Shown here: one piece after another, positions 1-7,736 of the stretch
Layout: each line of letters opens with the position of its first letter
Position numbering within the stretch: the first letter of the stretch is position 1
Source of the DNA: Gammaproteobacteria bacterium
GTDB lineage: Bacteria; Pseudomonadota; Gammaproteobacteria; Pseudomonadales; Porticoccaceae
Assembly (NCBI GenBank): GCA_006227015.1
Contig: SBGI01000283.1
Span: 1-8,766, forward strand
Direction: 5' to 3'
DNA length: 8,766 nt
Notes under the pieces: model-generated
Databases searched by the model: none
The model's input: only the letters and a program-made list of their open reading frames with translations
What the model was told of the DNA's origin: nothing
Made by a program: the position numbers and the translations under genes

Positions 1-27
1 CAACAGGCGTTGAATTCCGACAGTCAT
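1..27 (-). CDS. N-terminal nine codons of the next operon gene, probably prephenate dehydrogenase (partial)
   Basis: An ATG at 27-25 on the minus strand overlaps the hisC stop codon as ATGA, the usual signature of translational coupling. The frame stays open to the window edge and reads MTVGIQRLL. Nothing diagnostic is visible: the Rossmann GxGxxG that would identify a dehydrogenase would come just after the cut. The assignment is inference from context. In Pseudomonas the gene after pheA-hisC2 is prephenate dehydrogenase, fused there to EPSP synthase, and the hydrophobic end (RLL) suits the first beta strand of a nucleotide-binding fold. I am fairly sure a gene starts here and much less sure which one. 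Confidence 0.5.
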
Positions 28-1142
28 CAGACCGAGCCTCCATCTGATAGCAACTGTGACAGGGTATTTAAAAAGCGTTCGTTTTCCTCGGGCAGCCCTA
101 TGGAGACCCGCAGGTGATTGGGCATGCCATACAGCGCAATGGGACGTACGATAATGCCCTTTTGCAATAAAGACCGGTATAACTCGGAGGCATCGCCCGG
201 CACCTGTACAGCCACAAAATTGCCTGCCGAAGGAATATAATCGAGGCCGAGTTTTTCAAAGCCCTGAGTCAGTTGCCGATACCCTTGCCGGTTCATCTCA
301 ATGCTGTTTTGCAGGTACTCTTCATCCGCCAACACCGCTTGCGCCGCAGCCAGGGCCAGGCCGTTGACATTGAATGGCTGACGCAGACGATTGAGAATAT
401 CCGCCACATCGGGATGAGAAACAGCATAACCCACTCGCAGAGCAGCCAACCCGTAGGCTTTGGAAAAGGTGCGAGTCACCACCAGGTTGGGGTATTGCCC
501 AATGAGCTCAAGGGCCGAACCATATCCGGCTTCGTCCACATATTCAAAATAGGCTTCATCCAGTACCACCAGAACATGCGGCGGCACAGATCTCAGCAAT
601 GCATCGACCGAACTTAATGGTGCCCAGGTTCCCGTGGGGTTATTCGGATTGGCAATAAACAACAGGCGAGTATTGTCGTCAACGGCATCGGCCATGGCGA
701 CGAGGTCATGCCCCCATTGCTGAGCAGGGACAATCACAGCACGGGCATTCTGGGCAGTGATCACCAGTTGATAGACCACAAAGGCATGTTCGGAGACCAC
801 GGCATTATTCTGCTGCCCCAGAAAGCCGCGAGCCAACAGTTCCAGCACGTCATTGGAGCCGTTACCCAGAGTTAACTGGTTGGCACCAACACCCAGTTGC
901 TTGGCCAGTGTATTTTTCAGGTAGTAGCCGTTGCCATCCGGATAACGGGCGCCATCTTTCAATACCTTCTCGATGGCCTCACGAGCCGACTTACAGAGTC
1001 CAAGAGGGTTCTCGTTGCTGGCCAGCTTTATGACACCGGAGATACCCAGTTCACGTTCCAGCTCCTCCACGGGCTTGCCCCCCTGATAGGGTTGCAAATG
1101 CTGTACGCCGGGCAAAGCCAGACTTTTTAAATCCACGCTCAT
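27..1142 (-). CDS. hisC: Histidinol-phosphate / aromatic aminotransferase HisC (HisC2 type)
   Basis: A PLP-dependent class I/II aminotransferase of 371 residues, a normal length for HisC. It exchanges the amino group between glutamate and imidazole-acetol phosphate in histidine synthesis; HisC2-type copies can also act on aromatic keto acids. Visible motifs: the N-terminal SNENPLG at 42-48, NPNNPTGT at 165-172, DEAY at 195-198, the PLP Schiff-base lysine K228 in TFSKAYGLAALRVGY, and the carboxylate-binding arginine R345 in LRVSIGLPEEN. It follows pheA by 21 bases and overlaps the next gene by ATGA, so it sits in an aromatic amino acid operon rather than a his operon. That favours a role in phenylalanine/tyrosine transamination, perhaps alongside histidine synthesis. 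The ATG at 1142 has no strong Shine-Dalgarno, so translation probably relies on coupling to pheA. Confidence 0.95.
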   Translation of the reverse strand: MSVDLKSLALPGVQHLQPYQGGKPVEELERELGISGVIKLASNENPLGLCKSAREAIEKVLKDGARYPDGNGYYLKNTLAKQLGVGANQLTLGNGSNDVLELLARGFLGQQNNAVVSEHAFVVYQLVITAQNARAVIVPAQQWGHDLVAMADAVDDNTRLLFIANPNNPTGTWAPLSSVDALLRSVPPHVLVVLDEAYFEYVDEAGYGSALELIGQYPNLVVTRTFSKAYGLAALRVGYAVSHPDVADILNRLRQPFNVNGLALAAAQAVLADEEYLQNSIEMNRQGYRQLTQGFEKLGLDYIPSAGNFVAVQVPGDASELYRSLLQKGIIVRPIALYGMPNHLRVSIGLPEENERFLNTLSQLLSDGGSV

Positions 1143-1163
1143 AGGTATTGTTCTTGATTGTTG

Positions 1164-2249
1164 TTACAACACGGCTTTCGGATAGGAGCCAAGCACTCGA
1201 AGGTCGGCGACAATACTGCCCACTTCTGCAAGCACTGCCGACACATTGGGGGCATCCCTGTGCCCTAGAAAATCGATAAAAAACACATAGGTCCACTTGC
1301 CGGTTCGCGACGGACGAGTTTCCACCCGTGTCAAATCAACGCCATTGCGATGAAAGGGCTCCAGCAAATTGTGCAGGGCACCCGGCTCATTGCGCACCGC
1401 GACGATAATCGAGGTCTTGTCGTCACCACTGGGTGGAATGCTATCCCTACCAATAATAAGGAAGCGGGTAGAATTATCCGGTCGGTCCTCGATTTTTTCA
1501 TTCAGCTTGGTCAAGCCGTACAGTTCTGCCGCCATATCACCAGCGATGGCAGCACTGTTCCACTCCCCCTTGATGCGTTTGGCCGCCTCTGCATTACTAC
1601 TGACAGCGATACGCTCCGCTTTCGGATAGTGGCCATCCAACCATTGCCGGCACTGGGCCAACGACTGGGAGTGGGAATAAATACGGGTAATGTGATCACT
1701 GTGGGTATTCGGGCCCACCAACAGATGGTGGTGAATGCGCAATTCCACTTCGCCACAAATATTCAGAGTGGAATCCAGAAAAGTATCCAGAGTGTGATTG
1801 ATCATTCCCTCGGTAGAATTTTCTACCGGCACCACACCGTAGTTGACTGCCCCGGCAGCCACTTCACGAAATACTTCGTCAATTGCACCCAGGGGCACGG
1901 TCACCGCCGAATGGCCAAAATGCTTGAGGGCTGCTTCCTGGGTAAAGGTGCCTTCAGGCCCAAGAAAAGCGACTTTAACGGGCTGTTCCAGGGCCAGACA
2001 GGCCGACATGATCTCGCGAAACAGCCTCGCCATTTCCTCGTTATCCAGCGGGCCCTGATTTTTTGCCATGATATGGCGTAATACCTGGGCTTCCCGTTCA
2101 GGTCGATAAAAAACGGCATCGCCTGCGGACTGTTTGACTTCAGCCACCTGCTGGGCACATTTGGCCCGCTCGCTGATTAAAGCAAGTATCTGATCATCAA
2201 TGCTGTCTATCTGATCGCGCAACCCGGTCAGTTTTTTATCATCTGCCAT
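1164..2249 (-). CDS. pheA: Bifunctional chorismate mutase / prephenate dehydratase (P-protein)
   Basis: This cytoplasmic enzyme of 361 residues converts chorismate to prephenate and then to phenylpyruvate, the committed phenylalanine branch. Domains in order: an AroQ-type helical chorismate mutase (about 1-90) with R11, R28, K39, R52 and Q89 in the expected active-site places; prephenate dehydratase (about 92-268) with GPEGTF at 97-102, the VPVENSTEG segment at 140-148 and the catalytic-loop TRF at 261-263; and an ACT regulatory domain (about 279-361) with GALHNLLEPF at 290-299 and ETRPSR at 310-315. In this family those two ACT motifs bind phenylalanine, so feedback inhibition is expected. 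The start lies 11 bases after the gyrA stop with only a weak GGG as ribosome site, which implies co-transcription and coupling. There is no room for a phenylalanine attenuator leader like that of E. coli pheA. Confidence 0.97.
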   Translation of the reverse strand: MADDKKLTGLRDQIDSIDDQILALISERAKCAQQVAEVKQSAGDAVFYRPEREAQVLRHIMAKNQGPLDNEEMARLFREIMSACLALEQPVKVAFLGPEGTFTQEAALKHFGHSAVTVPLGAIDEVFREVAAGAVNYGVVPVENSTEGMINHTLDTFLDSTLNICGEVELRIHHHLLVGPNTHSDHITRIYSHSQSLAQCRQWLDGHYPKAERIAVSSNAEAAKRIKGEWNSAAIAGDMAAELYGLTKLNEKIEDRPDNSTRFLIIGRDSIPPSGDDKTSIIVAVRNEPGALHNLLEPFHRNGVDLTRVETRPSRTGKWTYVFFIDFLGHRDAPNVSAVLAEVGSIVADLRVLGSYPKAVL

Positions 2250-2260
2250 GCTGTTGCCCG

Positions 2261-4819
2261 TTACTCCGTCGTATCTTCATCAAAAGGCTGTTCCTGCTCT
2301 TCAATCCGCGCCAGGCCAACCAGCGATTCGCTCTCCTTGAGGCGAATGGTTCTCACACCCTGGGTATTGCGGCCGAGCACAGATATCTCTTCACTGCGGG
2401 TGCGAACCATGGTTCCCTGATCGGAAATCAGCATAATTTCGTCGCCGTCAAACAACTGGACAGCACCCACCAGCGGGCCATTGCGTTCACTGGCCTGAAT
2501 GGCAATCATGCCCTTACCACCACGACCCTTGGTGGGGAATTCCGTCAGTGCCGTACGCTTGCCATAACCTTTTTCAGAGACAGTCAGCACATAACCATTC
2601 TCCTGGGGGATCACCATTGACAATACTTGGTGCCCATCTGGCAGGCGCATACCGCGTACACCCTTGGACACACGACCCATGGCACGCACATCTGCCTCTG
2701 CAAAGCGCACGGCCTTGCCCTCGCTGCTGAACAGCATCACATCACAACTGCCATCGGTGATGGCTGTACCCACCAGATGGTCACCCTCCACCAGGTCGAC
2801 AGCACGCAAACCGACACTGCGGGGACGTGAAAACTGATCGAGGGAGGTCTTCTTCACCGTACCGTTGGCCGTCGCCATGATCACGTAACGGTCTGCACTG
2901 TACTCCTCCACGGGCAGGATGGACGTAATGCGTTCATCGTCATCCAGCGGTAATAAATTCACCATCGGACGGCCGCGGGAATTGCGGCCTGCCAGGGGGA
3001 TTTGATAAACCTTGAGCCAGTAAACCTTACCGGCACTGGTAAAACACAGTACCGTGGTGTGGGTGTTGGCTATCAACAAGTGCTCGACAAAATCTTCATC
3101 TTTCACAGCGGTGGCTGATTTACCCATGCCACCGCGGCGCTGTGCCTGGTAGTCGCTGAGGGGTTGAGTCTTGGCATAACCGCCGTGAGAAATAGTCACC
3201 ACGCGGTCTTCTTCGGTAATCAGGTCCTCGATGGTGAGATCGTGCTGGGACTCGACAATTTCTGTGCGGCGGTCGTCCCCGAACTCTTCAGTGACTTCAT
3301 TCAGTTCCTCGCGAATCACCTCCATCAGACGGCTGTGAGAGCCCAGAATGGTCAGGTATTCGGCAATTTCTTCCAGCTTTTCCTGGTACTCGGTGAGCAG
3401 TTTGTCGTGCTCCATACCGGTAAGGCGGTGCAGGCGCAACTCCAGAATTGCCTGAGCCTGAGCCGGGGACAGATAATACTTGCCATCGCGCATGCCATAC
3501 TGAGCCTCCAGCTCTTCCGGTCGACAGGCATCGCTACCGGCACGTTCCAGAAACTGACTTACTGCAGCTGCGGGCCAGCCTTCGGCAATCAGACGCTCTT
3601 TTGCTTCCGCCGGGGTCGGGGACGATTTAATCAGCTCGATCACCGGGTCAATATTGGCAATGGCCACGGCCAGGCCTTCAAGAATGTGGCCTCGCTCCCG
3701 GGCTTTGCGCAGCAGATAAACTGTACGGCGCGTCACCACCTCTCTGCGGTGGCGAACAAACGCCACAAGCATTTCCTTGAGGTTCAGGGTGCGCGGTTGA
3801 TCATCGACCAGCGCCACCATATTGATGCCAAATACGTTTTGCAGCTGGGTCTGGGCATAGAGGTTGTTCAGCACCACCTCGCCTACATCACCGCGCTTGA
3901 TTTCAATTACGACCCGCAATCCATCCTTGTCCGACTCATCGCGAAGTTCGGAAATGCCTTCAAGCTTCTTCTCTTTGACCAGCTCGGCGATACGTTCGAT
4001 GAGCCGTGCCTTGTTCAGCTGATAGGGAATCTCGCTGATGATGATGGTTTCGCGGCCCGTCTTCTCATTTGTCTCGACTTCTGCACGAGCGCGCACATAA
4101 ATACGCCCCCGGCCAGTACGATAGGCCTGCAGAATACCTGCCTTGCCATTGATGATGGCGGCAGTGGGGAAGTCCGGGCCGGGAATATGTTCCATCAACT
4201 CATCAATGGAAATGTCCGGGTTATCGATCAGCGCCAGACAACCGTTCACCACTTCCTTCAGGTTGTGCGGCGGAATATTAGTCGCCATACCTACCGCAAT
4301 ACCGGAGGAGCCGTTTACCAGCAGGTTGGGCACCCGGGTTGGCAACACCTCGGGGATCAGTTCAGTGCCGTCATAGTTTTCCACAAAGTCAACGGTTTCC
4401 TTGTCCAGGTCCGCCAACAGGGAGTGGGAAATCTTCGCCATACGTATTTCGGTGTATCGCATGGCAGCGGCCGAGTCGCCGTCAATGGAACCAAAGTTAC
4501 CCTGACCATCCACCAGCATATAGCGTAGTGAAAAAGGCTGCGCCATCCGCACGATGGTGTCGTAGACGGCGGAGTCACCATGGGGGTGATATTTACCGAT
4601 TACATCGCCCACGACCCGTGCCGACTTCTTGTAGGGTTTGTTCCAGTCGTTGTTGAGCACGCTCATGGCAAACAGCACCCGACGATGCACCGGCTTGAGG
4701 CCATCGCGAACATCGGGCAGCGCTCTACCGACGATCACACTCATGGCGTAATCGAGGTATGACTGACGCAATTCGTCTTCAATATTGACGGGCAGGACTT
4801 CTCTGGCTAATTCACCCAT
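2261..4819 (-). CDS. gyrA: DNA gyrase subunit A
   Basis: GyrA forms the A2B2 gyrase with GyrB, cutting and rejoining DNA to add negative supercoils. I start it at the ATG at 4819 (852 residues, beginning [12 protein letters not shown]) rather than the in-frame TTG at 4831. The ATG matches the usual start of the family and makes numbering agree with E. coli: catalytic Y122 in AMRYTEIR, and S83 and D87 in the quinolone-resistance region, both wild type. The N-terminal breakage-reunion domain covers about 1-520 and the beta-pinwheel C-terminal domain about 525-830, followed by an acidic tail rich in E and D. The GyrA-box at 560-566 reads QRRGGMG, with Met where Lys or Arg is normal. The protein is slightly shorter than E. 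coli GyrA (875). It heads the minus-strand operon with pheA and hisC. Confidence 0.98.
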   Translation of the reverse strand: MGELAREVLPVNIEDELRQSYLDYAMSVIVGRALPDVRDGLKPVHRRVLFAMSVLNNDWNKPYKKSARVVGDVIGKYHPHGDSAVYDTIVRMAQPFSLRYMLVDGQGNFGSIDGDSAAAMRYTEIRMAKISHSLLADLDKETVDFVENYDGTELIPEVLPTRVPNLLVNGSSGIAVGMATNIPPHNLKEVVNGCLALIDNPDISIDELMEHIPGPDFPTAAIINGKAGILQAYRTGRGRIYVRARAEVETNEKTGRETIIISEIPYQLNKARLIERIAELVKEKKLEGISELRDESDKDGLRVVIEIKRGDVGEVVLNNLYAQTQLQNVFGINMVALVDDQPRTLNLKEMLVAFVRHRREVVTRRTVYLLRKARERGHILEGLAVAIANIDPVIELIKSSPTPAEAKERLIAEGWPAAAVSQFLERAGSDACRPEELEAQYGMRDGKYYLSPAQAQAILELRLHRLTGMEHDKLLTEYQEKLEEIAEYLTILGSHSRLMEVIREELNEVTEEFGDDRRTEIVESQHDLTIEDLITEEDRVVTISHGGYAKTQPLSDYQAQRRGGMGKSATAVKDEDFVEHLLIANTHTTVLCFTSAGKVYWLKVYQIPLAGRNSRGRPMVNLLPLDDDERITSILPVEEYSADRYVIMATANGTVKKTSLDQFSRPRSVGLRAVDLVEGDHLVGTAITDGSCDVMLFSSEGKAVRFAEADVRAMGRVSKGVRGMRLPDGHQVLSMVIPQENGYVLTVSEKGYGKRTALTEFPTKGRGGKGMIAIQASERNGPLVGAVQLFDGDEIMLISDQGTMVRTRSEEISVLGRNTQGVRTIRLKESESLVGLARIEEQEQPFDEDTTE

Positions 4820-4831
4820 ACTGGTGCTCAA

Positions 4832-4837
4832 TCCCCT
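4832..4837 (-). promoter_or_regulatory. gyrA ribosome binding site
   Basis: On the minus strand AGGGGA lies 12 bases before the ATG at 4819, a little farther than ideal. It directly abuts the alternative TTG at 4831, leaving no spacer, which argues against that start. It follows almost immediately after the base of the leader hairpin at 4842-4882. Confidence 0.6.
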
Positions 4838-4841
4838 TTAT

Positions 4842-4882
4842 GCTTGTTTTATGCCAAGGCGCGAAATAGCGCCAAAACAAGC
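4842..4882 (-). repeat. Inverted repeat forming a hairpin at the 5' end of the gyrA transcript
   Basis: The 9-base arms at 4842-4850 and 4874-4882 (GCTTGTTTT and AAAACAAGC on the plus strand) are exact inverted copies. Inside them GGCGC at 4858-4862 pairs with GCGCC at 4869-4873 around a 6-base loop. The result is a 5-bp GC-rich inner stem and a 9-bp outer stem, separated by a one-sided 7-base bulge (4851-4857). From the promoter called at 4888-4896, transcription should begin at about 4881-4882, so the mRNA would begin with the stem itself. The ribosome site follows within about 5 bases. It may stabilise the mRNA, influence ribosome access, or act as DNA (operator or supercoil-driven cruciform). 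It is not followed by a U-tract in the gyrA direction, so it is not a terminator. Confidence 0.7.
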
Positions 4883-4887
4883 GCGAG

Positions 4888-4896
4888 ATCATACCA
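4888..4896 (-). promoter_or_regulatory. Putative gyrA operon promoter, extended -10
   Basis: On the minus strand TGGTATGAT contains an extended -10 (TG, one base, then TATGAT, five of six matches to TATAAT). I find no good -35 at 16-18 bases upstream (GGAGTC is the hexamer at 17), which is typical of extended -10 promoters. The bases just after the -10, CTCGCGC, form a G+C-rich discriminator, a feature often seen in supercoiling-sensitive promoters. The predicted start is about 4881-4882, giving a leader of roughly 60 bases. Confidence 0.5.
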
Positions 4897-4930
4897 TAAA
4901 ACATACCCTCGACTCCCCTGTATGCCTTTG

Positions 4931-4959
4931 TTTAATGATCTTTTTTCTGCGGTTATACT
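4931..4959 (+). promoter_or_regulatory. Putative promoter of the mtaD-ubiG-mupP-yciK operon
   Basis: TATACT at 4954-4959 is a good sigma-70 -10. Seventeen bases upstream lies TTTAAT at 4931-4936, a weak -35. A start around 4966 would give a leader of about 30 bases. It is the only convincing -10 I see on the plus strand between the two divergent operons. It does not overlap the gyrA promoter elements. Confidence 0.5.
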
Positions 4960-4994
4960 GCCCTGCCCCGAAGCCGTTACAGGATGACCGAGCG

Positions 4995-6317
4995 ATGATC
5001 ACCCAACCCGTGGATTTGCTGATTTCAGCTCGCTGGATTATCCCGGTGATCCCCGAAGACCAGATATTTGAAAATTGCAGTATCGCCATCCAAGAAGGGG
5101 TGATCGTGGCCGTGCTTCCAACCAGGGAAGCCAAAAGCAAATACCTCCCCCGGGAAGAGGTTGAGCTGGGCAATCACGTGCTAATTCCGGGGTTGATCAA
5201 TGCCCACGGCCATGCCGCTATGACATTACTGCGCGGCTTCGCAGATGACTATCCACTCAAAACCTGGCTCGAAGAGCACATCTGGCCAGCAGAAATGCGT
5301 TGGGTGAACGAAGAGTTCGTCCAGGACGGCACAGAACTGGCCATTGCAGAGATGATTCGCAGTGGCACCAGCTGTTTTTCCGATATGTATTTCTTCCCGG
5401 AGAGCTCTGCCAAGGCGGCGATGCAAGCTGGCATACGCAGTCAAATCGCCTTTCCGGTTTTTGATTTTCCCTCGCCCTGGGGCCGTGGGCCCGACGAGTA
5501 TATTCACAAAGGCTTGCAACTCAGAGATGACTACAAGGGGCGGGAACTGATCAGAATTGCATTTGGCCCTCATGCACCCTACACCGTTAGCGATGACCCG
5601 CTGCGCAAAATTGCCACCTACTCGGAGGAGCTAGAAGCCTCGGTCCAAATTCACCTGCATGAAACGGCAGAGGAAGTCGCCACCAGTATCAAAGAATACG
5701 GTGTAAGACCTATCCAGCGCCTGAAAGAGCTGGAATTTTTCTCCCCGCTTACCCAGTGCGTGCACATGACCACACTGGACGACGCCGATATAGAAACTAT
5801 TGAAGCATTTAACGCTCAGGTAATTCACTGCCCGCAATCCAACCTGAAATTGGCCAGCGGTCTCTGCCCCGTGGCAAAATTACTGGACCGGGGTATCAAT
5901 GTCGCGGTAGGCACAGACGGCGCGGCCAGCAATAATGATCTGGACATGTTTGGCGAACTTAATACCGCGACGCTGGTTGCCAAAGCGGTAGCGGGAGACC
6001 CTACCGTGGTCGATGCTCACCAAGCGTTGCGCCTGGCCACGATCAATGGCGCCCGCGCTCTTGGCTGGGCAGACCATATTGGCAGTATAGAACCCGGCAA
6101 GGCGGCGGATCTGGCGGCAGTCGCACTGGGGACAATTGAAACCGAACCGCTGTATAATCCGGCCTCTCAACTGGTCTACACGCAGTCAGGCAGTCGAGTC
6201 AGCCATGTATGGGTCAACGGCACAGCCCTGATGGCAGACCGACAATTGCTGACCATCAATGAAATGGAAGTCCTGACCAAGGCCAAGCTGTGGCGCCGCA
6301 AACTGGTTGATGCGTAA
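4995..6317 (+). CDS. mtaD: 5-methylthioadenosine / S-adenosylhomocysteine deaminase (TRZ/ATZ amidohydrolase family)
   Basis: A zinc amidohydrolase of 440 residues that removes the 6-amino group of methylthioadenosine and/or S-adenosylhomocysteine. The TIM-barrel metal ligands are all present: H71 and H73 in NAHGH, H230 in IHLHE, and D318 in GTDGAASNN. The expected catalytic and substrate residues are also there: H203 in GPHAPYT, E233 and H257. A beta-sandwich formed by both ends (about 1-62 and 385-440) completes the family fold. The frame is open back to 4785, but that part lies inside gyrA. The ATG at 4995 follows CAGGA at 4980-4984 and matches the family's usual start. It leads an operon with ubiG, mupP and yciK, as in Pseudomonas, where the orthologue is described as an MTA deaminase. 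Preference between MTA and SAH cannot be read from the sequence; other TRZ/ATZ deaminases are less likely. Confidence 0.88.
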   Translation: MITQPVDLLISARWIIPVIPEDQIFENCSIAIQEGVIVAVLPTREAKSKYLPREEVELGNHVLIPGLINAHGHAAMTLLRGFADDYPLKTWLEEHIWPAEMRWVNEEFVQDGTELAIAEMIRSGTSCFSDMYFFPESSAKAAMQAGIRSQIAFPVFDFPSPWGRGPDEYIHKGLQLRDDYKGRELIRIAFGPHAPYTVSDDPLRKIATYSEELEASVQIHLHETAEEVATSIKEYGVRPIQRLKELEFFSPLTQCVHMTTLDDADIETIEAFNAQVIHCPQSNLKLASGLCPVAKLLDRGINVAVGTDGAASNNDLDMFGELNTATLVAKAVAGDPTVVDAHQALRLATINGARALGWADHIGSIEPGKAADLAAVALGTIETEPLYNPASQLVYTQSGSRVSHVWVNGTALMADRQLLTINEMEVLTKAKLWRRKLVDA

Positions 6318-6339
6318 CCAGTACAGCTCCCAAACAACC

Positions 6340-6345
6340 AGGAAA
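6340..6345 (+). promoter_or_regulatory. ubiG ribosome binding site (decides the start)
   Basis: AGGAAA lies 6 bases before the ATG at 6352. It supports that start over the in-frame TTG at 6307 and ATG at 6310, both of which lie inside the end of mtaD and would add 14-15 residues not found in the family. Confidence 0.7.
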
Positions 6346-6351
6346 CGCCCG

Positions 6352-7059
6352 ATGCCCGCACCCAATATAGACCGCGCTGAAATTGCCAAATTTGAAGCTT
6401 TGGCTAGCCGCTGGTGGGATCGGGAAAGCGAATTCAAACCCCTGCATGACATCAACCCGCTGCGTGCCAACTGGATTGATGAACGCTCCCCGGTTGCGGA
6501 ATGCAAATTGCTCGATGTCGGCTGTGGTGGCGGCATTCTCGCCGAGGCCATGGCCCACCGGGGCGCTGAAGTAACCGGCATTGATATGGGCGAAGCCCCC
6601 TTGGCAGTCGCCCAGTTACACGGCCTGGAAAGCGGCATTGCCGTCAATTACCAGCGCTGTACCGCAGAAGAAATGGCAGAACAGCAACCCGAAACCTTTG
6701 ATGTTGTCACCTGCCTGGAAATGCTGGAGCATGTGCCGGACCCGCTTTCCGTCATCGAAGCCTGCTCCCGCCTGGTCAAACCTGGCGGTCACCTGTATTT
6801 TTCCACCATCAACCGCAATCCGAAGTCATACCTGTTCGCCGTTGTCGGCGCGGAATACCTGCTGAGAATGTTGCCCAAGGGTACCCATGAATACAGCAAA
6901 TTCATTCGCCCTTCGGAGCTGGGTATCTGGATACGCGACTGCGGGTTGGAACTGCAGGATATGACAGGGCTGGTTTATAACCCTTTTTCACGTCGTTACC
7001 GTCTTGATGCGCGCGATGTAGACGTCAACTACATGGTTTACGCTCGCAAACCTGCCTGA
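6352..7059 (+). CDS. ubiG: Ubiquinone biosynthesis O-methyltransferase UbiG
   Basis: A SAM-dependent methyltransferase of 235 residues, normal for the family, that carries out both O-methylations of ubiquinone synthesis: on the polyprenyl-catechol intermediate and on demethylubiquinol. It works at the inner face of the membrane with the other Ubi proteins. Visible: the UbiG-type N-terminus with [19 protein letters not shown] at 14-32, SAM motif I DVGCGGG at 55-61, acidic D78 in TGIDMG at the end of strand 2, and the EMLEHVPDP segment (123-131) whose E123, E126 and H127 match the metal ligands described for E. coli UbiG. NPxSxxY-type residues near 200 and DVDVNYM near the C-terminus are also typical. 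It follows mtaD by 34 bases, and its TGA shares an A with the mupP ATG (TGATG), implying translational coupling. Confidence 0.97.
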   Translation: MPAPNIDRAEIAKFEALASRWWDRESEFKPLHDINPLRANWIDERSPVAECKLLDVGCGGGILAEAMAHRGAEVTGIDMGEAPLAVAQLHGLESGIAVNYQRCTAEEMAEQQPETFDVVTCLEMLEHVPDPLSVIEACSRLVKPGGHLYFSTINRNPKSYLFAVVGAEYLLRMLPKGTHEYSKFIRPSELGIWIRDCGLELQDMTGLVYNPFSRRYRLDARDVDVNYMVYARKPA

Positions 7060-7736
7060 TGTTTGAGCCACTCGCACCCGCGCCAAAATACCGCGCTGTA
7101 CTGTTCGATCTGGACGGTACTCTGCTGGACACGGCACCAGACTTTCTCACCTGCACCAATCAACTGCTGCACAGCAAGGGAATGCCCCTTCTCGATGAAG
7201 CGAACATACGCCGCCTGGTGACCCATGGCTCAGCCGGAATCATCAACAAAGTCTTTCAGCTGGAGCCTGAGCATCCGGATTTCGAACCAATACGCCAGGA
7301 ATTGCTGACCCTGTATTTTGACAACCTCGCGGACCGCACCCGACCCTTTCCCGGCATCCCGGAACTGCTGTCACAACTGGCGCAACACGACATACCCTGG
7401 GGCATTGTCACCAACAAACCAGAGCGCTACACCCTGGCCATTCTCGAACAGTTGCCACTGTGGCCACCACCCGCTACCGTCATCTGTCCCGACCATGTCC
7501 AACGCACCAAGCCCGATCCGGAATCTGTGTTGCTGGCACTACAGCAAATCAATATTGCGCCGCAGCATGCCGTCTTTATCGGCGACCACCTGCGTGACAT
7601 TGAAGCTGGTCTCCGGGCCGGCACCGCAACCATTGCCGCGGCCTACGGCTACCTCAGTGAAGATGAGGACCCCGACGACTGGGGAGCCAACCACACGGTG
7701 GCATGTGCCACTCAGCTGGCCAACCTGATTTTTTAA
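7059..7736 (+). CDS. mupP: N-acetylmuramic acid 6-phosphate phosphatase MupP (HAD family)
   Basis: A cytoplasmic HAD hydrolase of 225 residues. Motif I is DLDGTLLDT with nucleophile D17 and acid D19, motif II has T118 in VTNKP, motif III is K151 in RTKPDPE, and motif IV is GDHLRDIEAG with D176 and D180. A helical cap lies between motifs I and II (about 24-95). Such proteins were long annotated as phosphoglycolate phosphatase (Gph). The position directly after ubiG and before yciK is that of Pseudomonas MupP, and segments such as CPDHV and DDWGA near the end fit it. MupP dephosphorylates MurNAc-6-phosphate in the anabolic cell-wall recycling route (AnmK, MupP, AmgK, MurU), which bypasses MurA and contributes to intrinsic fosfomycin resistance. 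The start is the ATG overlapping the ubiG stop. Gph is the alternative; context makes MupP more likely. Confidence 0.85.
   Translation: MFEPLAPAPKYRAVLFDLDGTLLDTAPDFLTCTNQLLHSKGMPLLDEANIRRLVTHGSAGIINKVFQLEPEHPDFEPIRQELLTLYFDNLADRTRPFPGIPELLSQLAQHDIPWGIVTNKPERYTLAILEQLPLWPPPATVICPDHVQRTKPDPESVLLALQQINIAPQHAVFIGDHLRDIEAGLRAGTATIAAAYGYLSEDEDPDDWGANHTVACATQLANLIF

Noticed and set aside
1159..1171. Small palindrome TGTTGTTACAACA between pheA and hisC.
   Set aside because: Six-base AT-rich arms around one base are too short for a stable hairpin, there is no U-tract, and part of it is the pheA stop codon. It is probably chance.
1350..2081. A 243-codon open frame on the plus strand, antisense to pheA.
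   Set aside because: It is a shadow of pheA, with no domain, no promoter and no homology that I can recognise.
3164..4528. A 454-codon open frame on the plus strand, antisense to gyrA.
   Set aside because: It lies wholly inside a full-length, motif-complete gyrA. Its translation shows no recognisable domain and no convincing ribosome site, so it is best explained by codon bias leaving the opposite frame open.
4820..4831. TTG start for gyrA four codons upstream.
   Set aside because: The ribosome site would directly abut the TTG, and family numbering (S83, D87, Y122) agrees only with the ATG at 4819.
4785..4994. An upstream extension of the mtaD frame by 70 codons.
   Set aside because: It starts inside gyrA, crosses both divergent promoters, and reads as low-quality protein. 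The ATG at 4995 fits family length and ribosome site.
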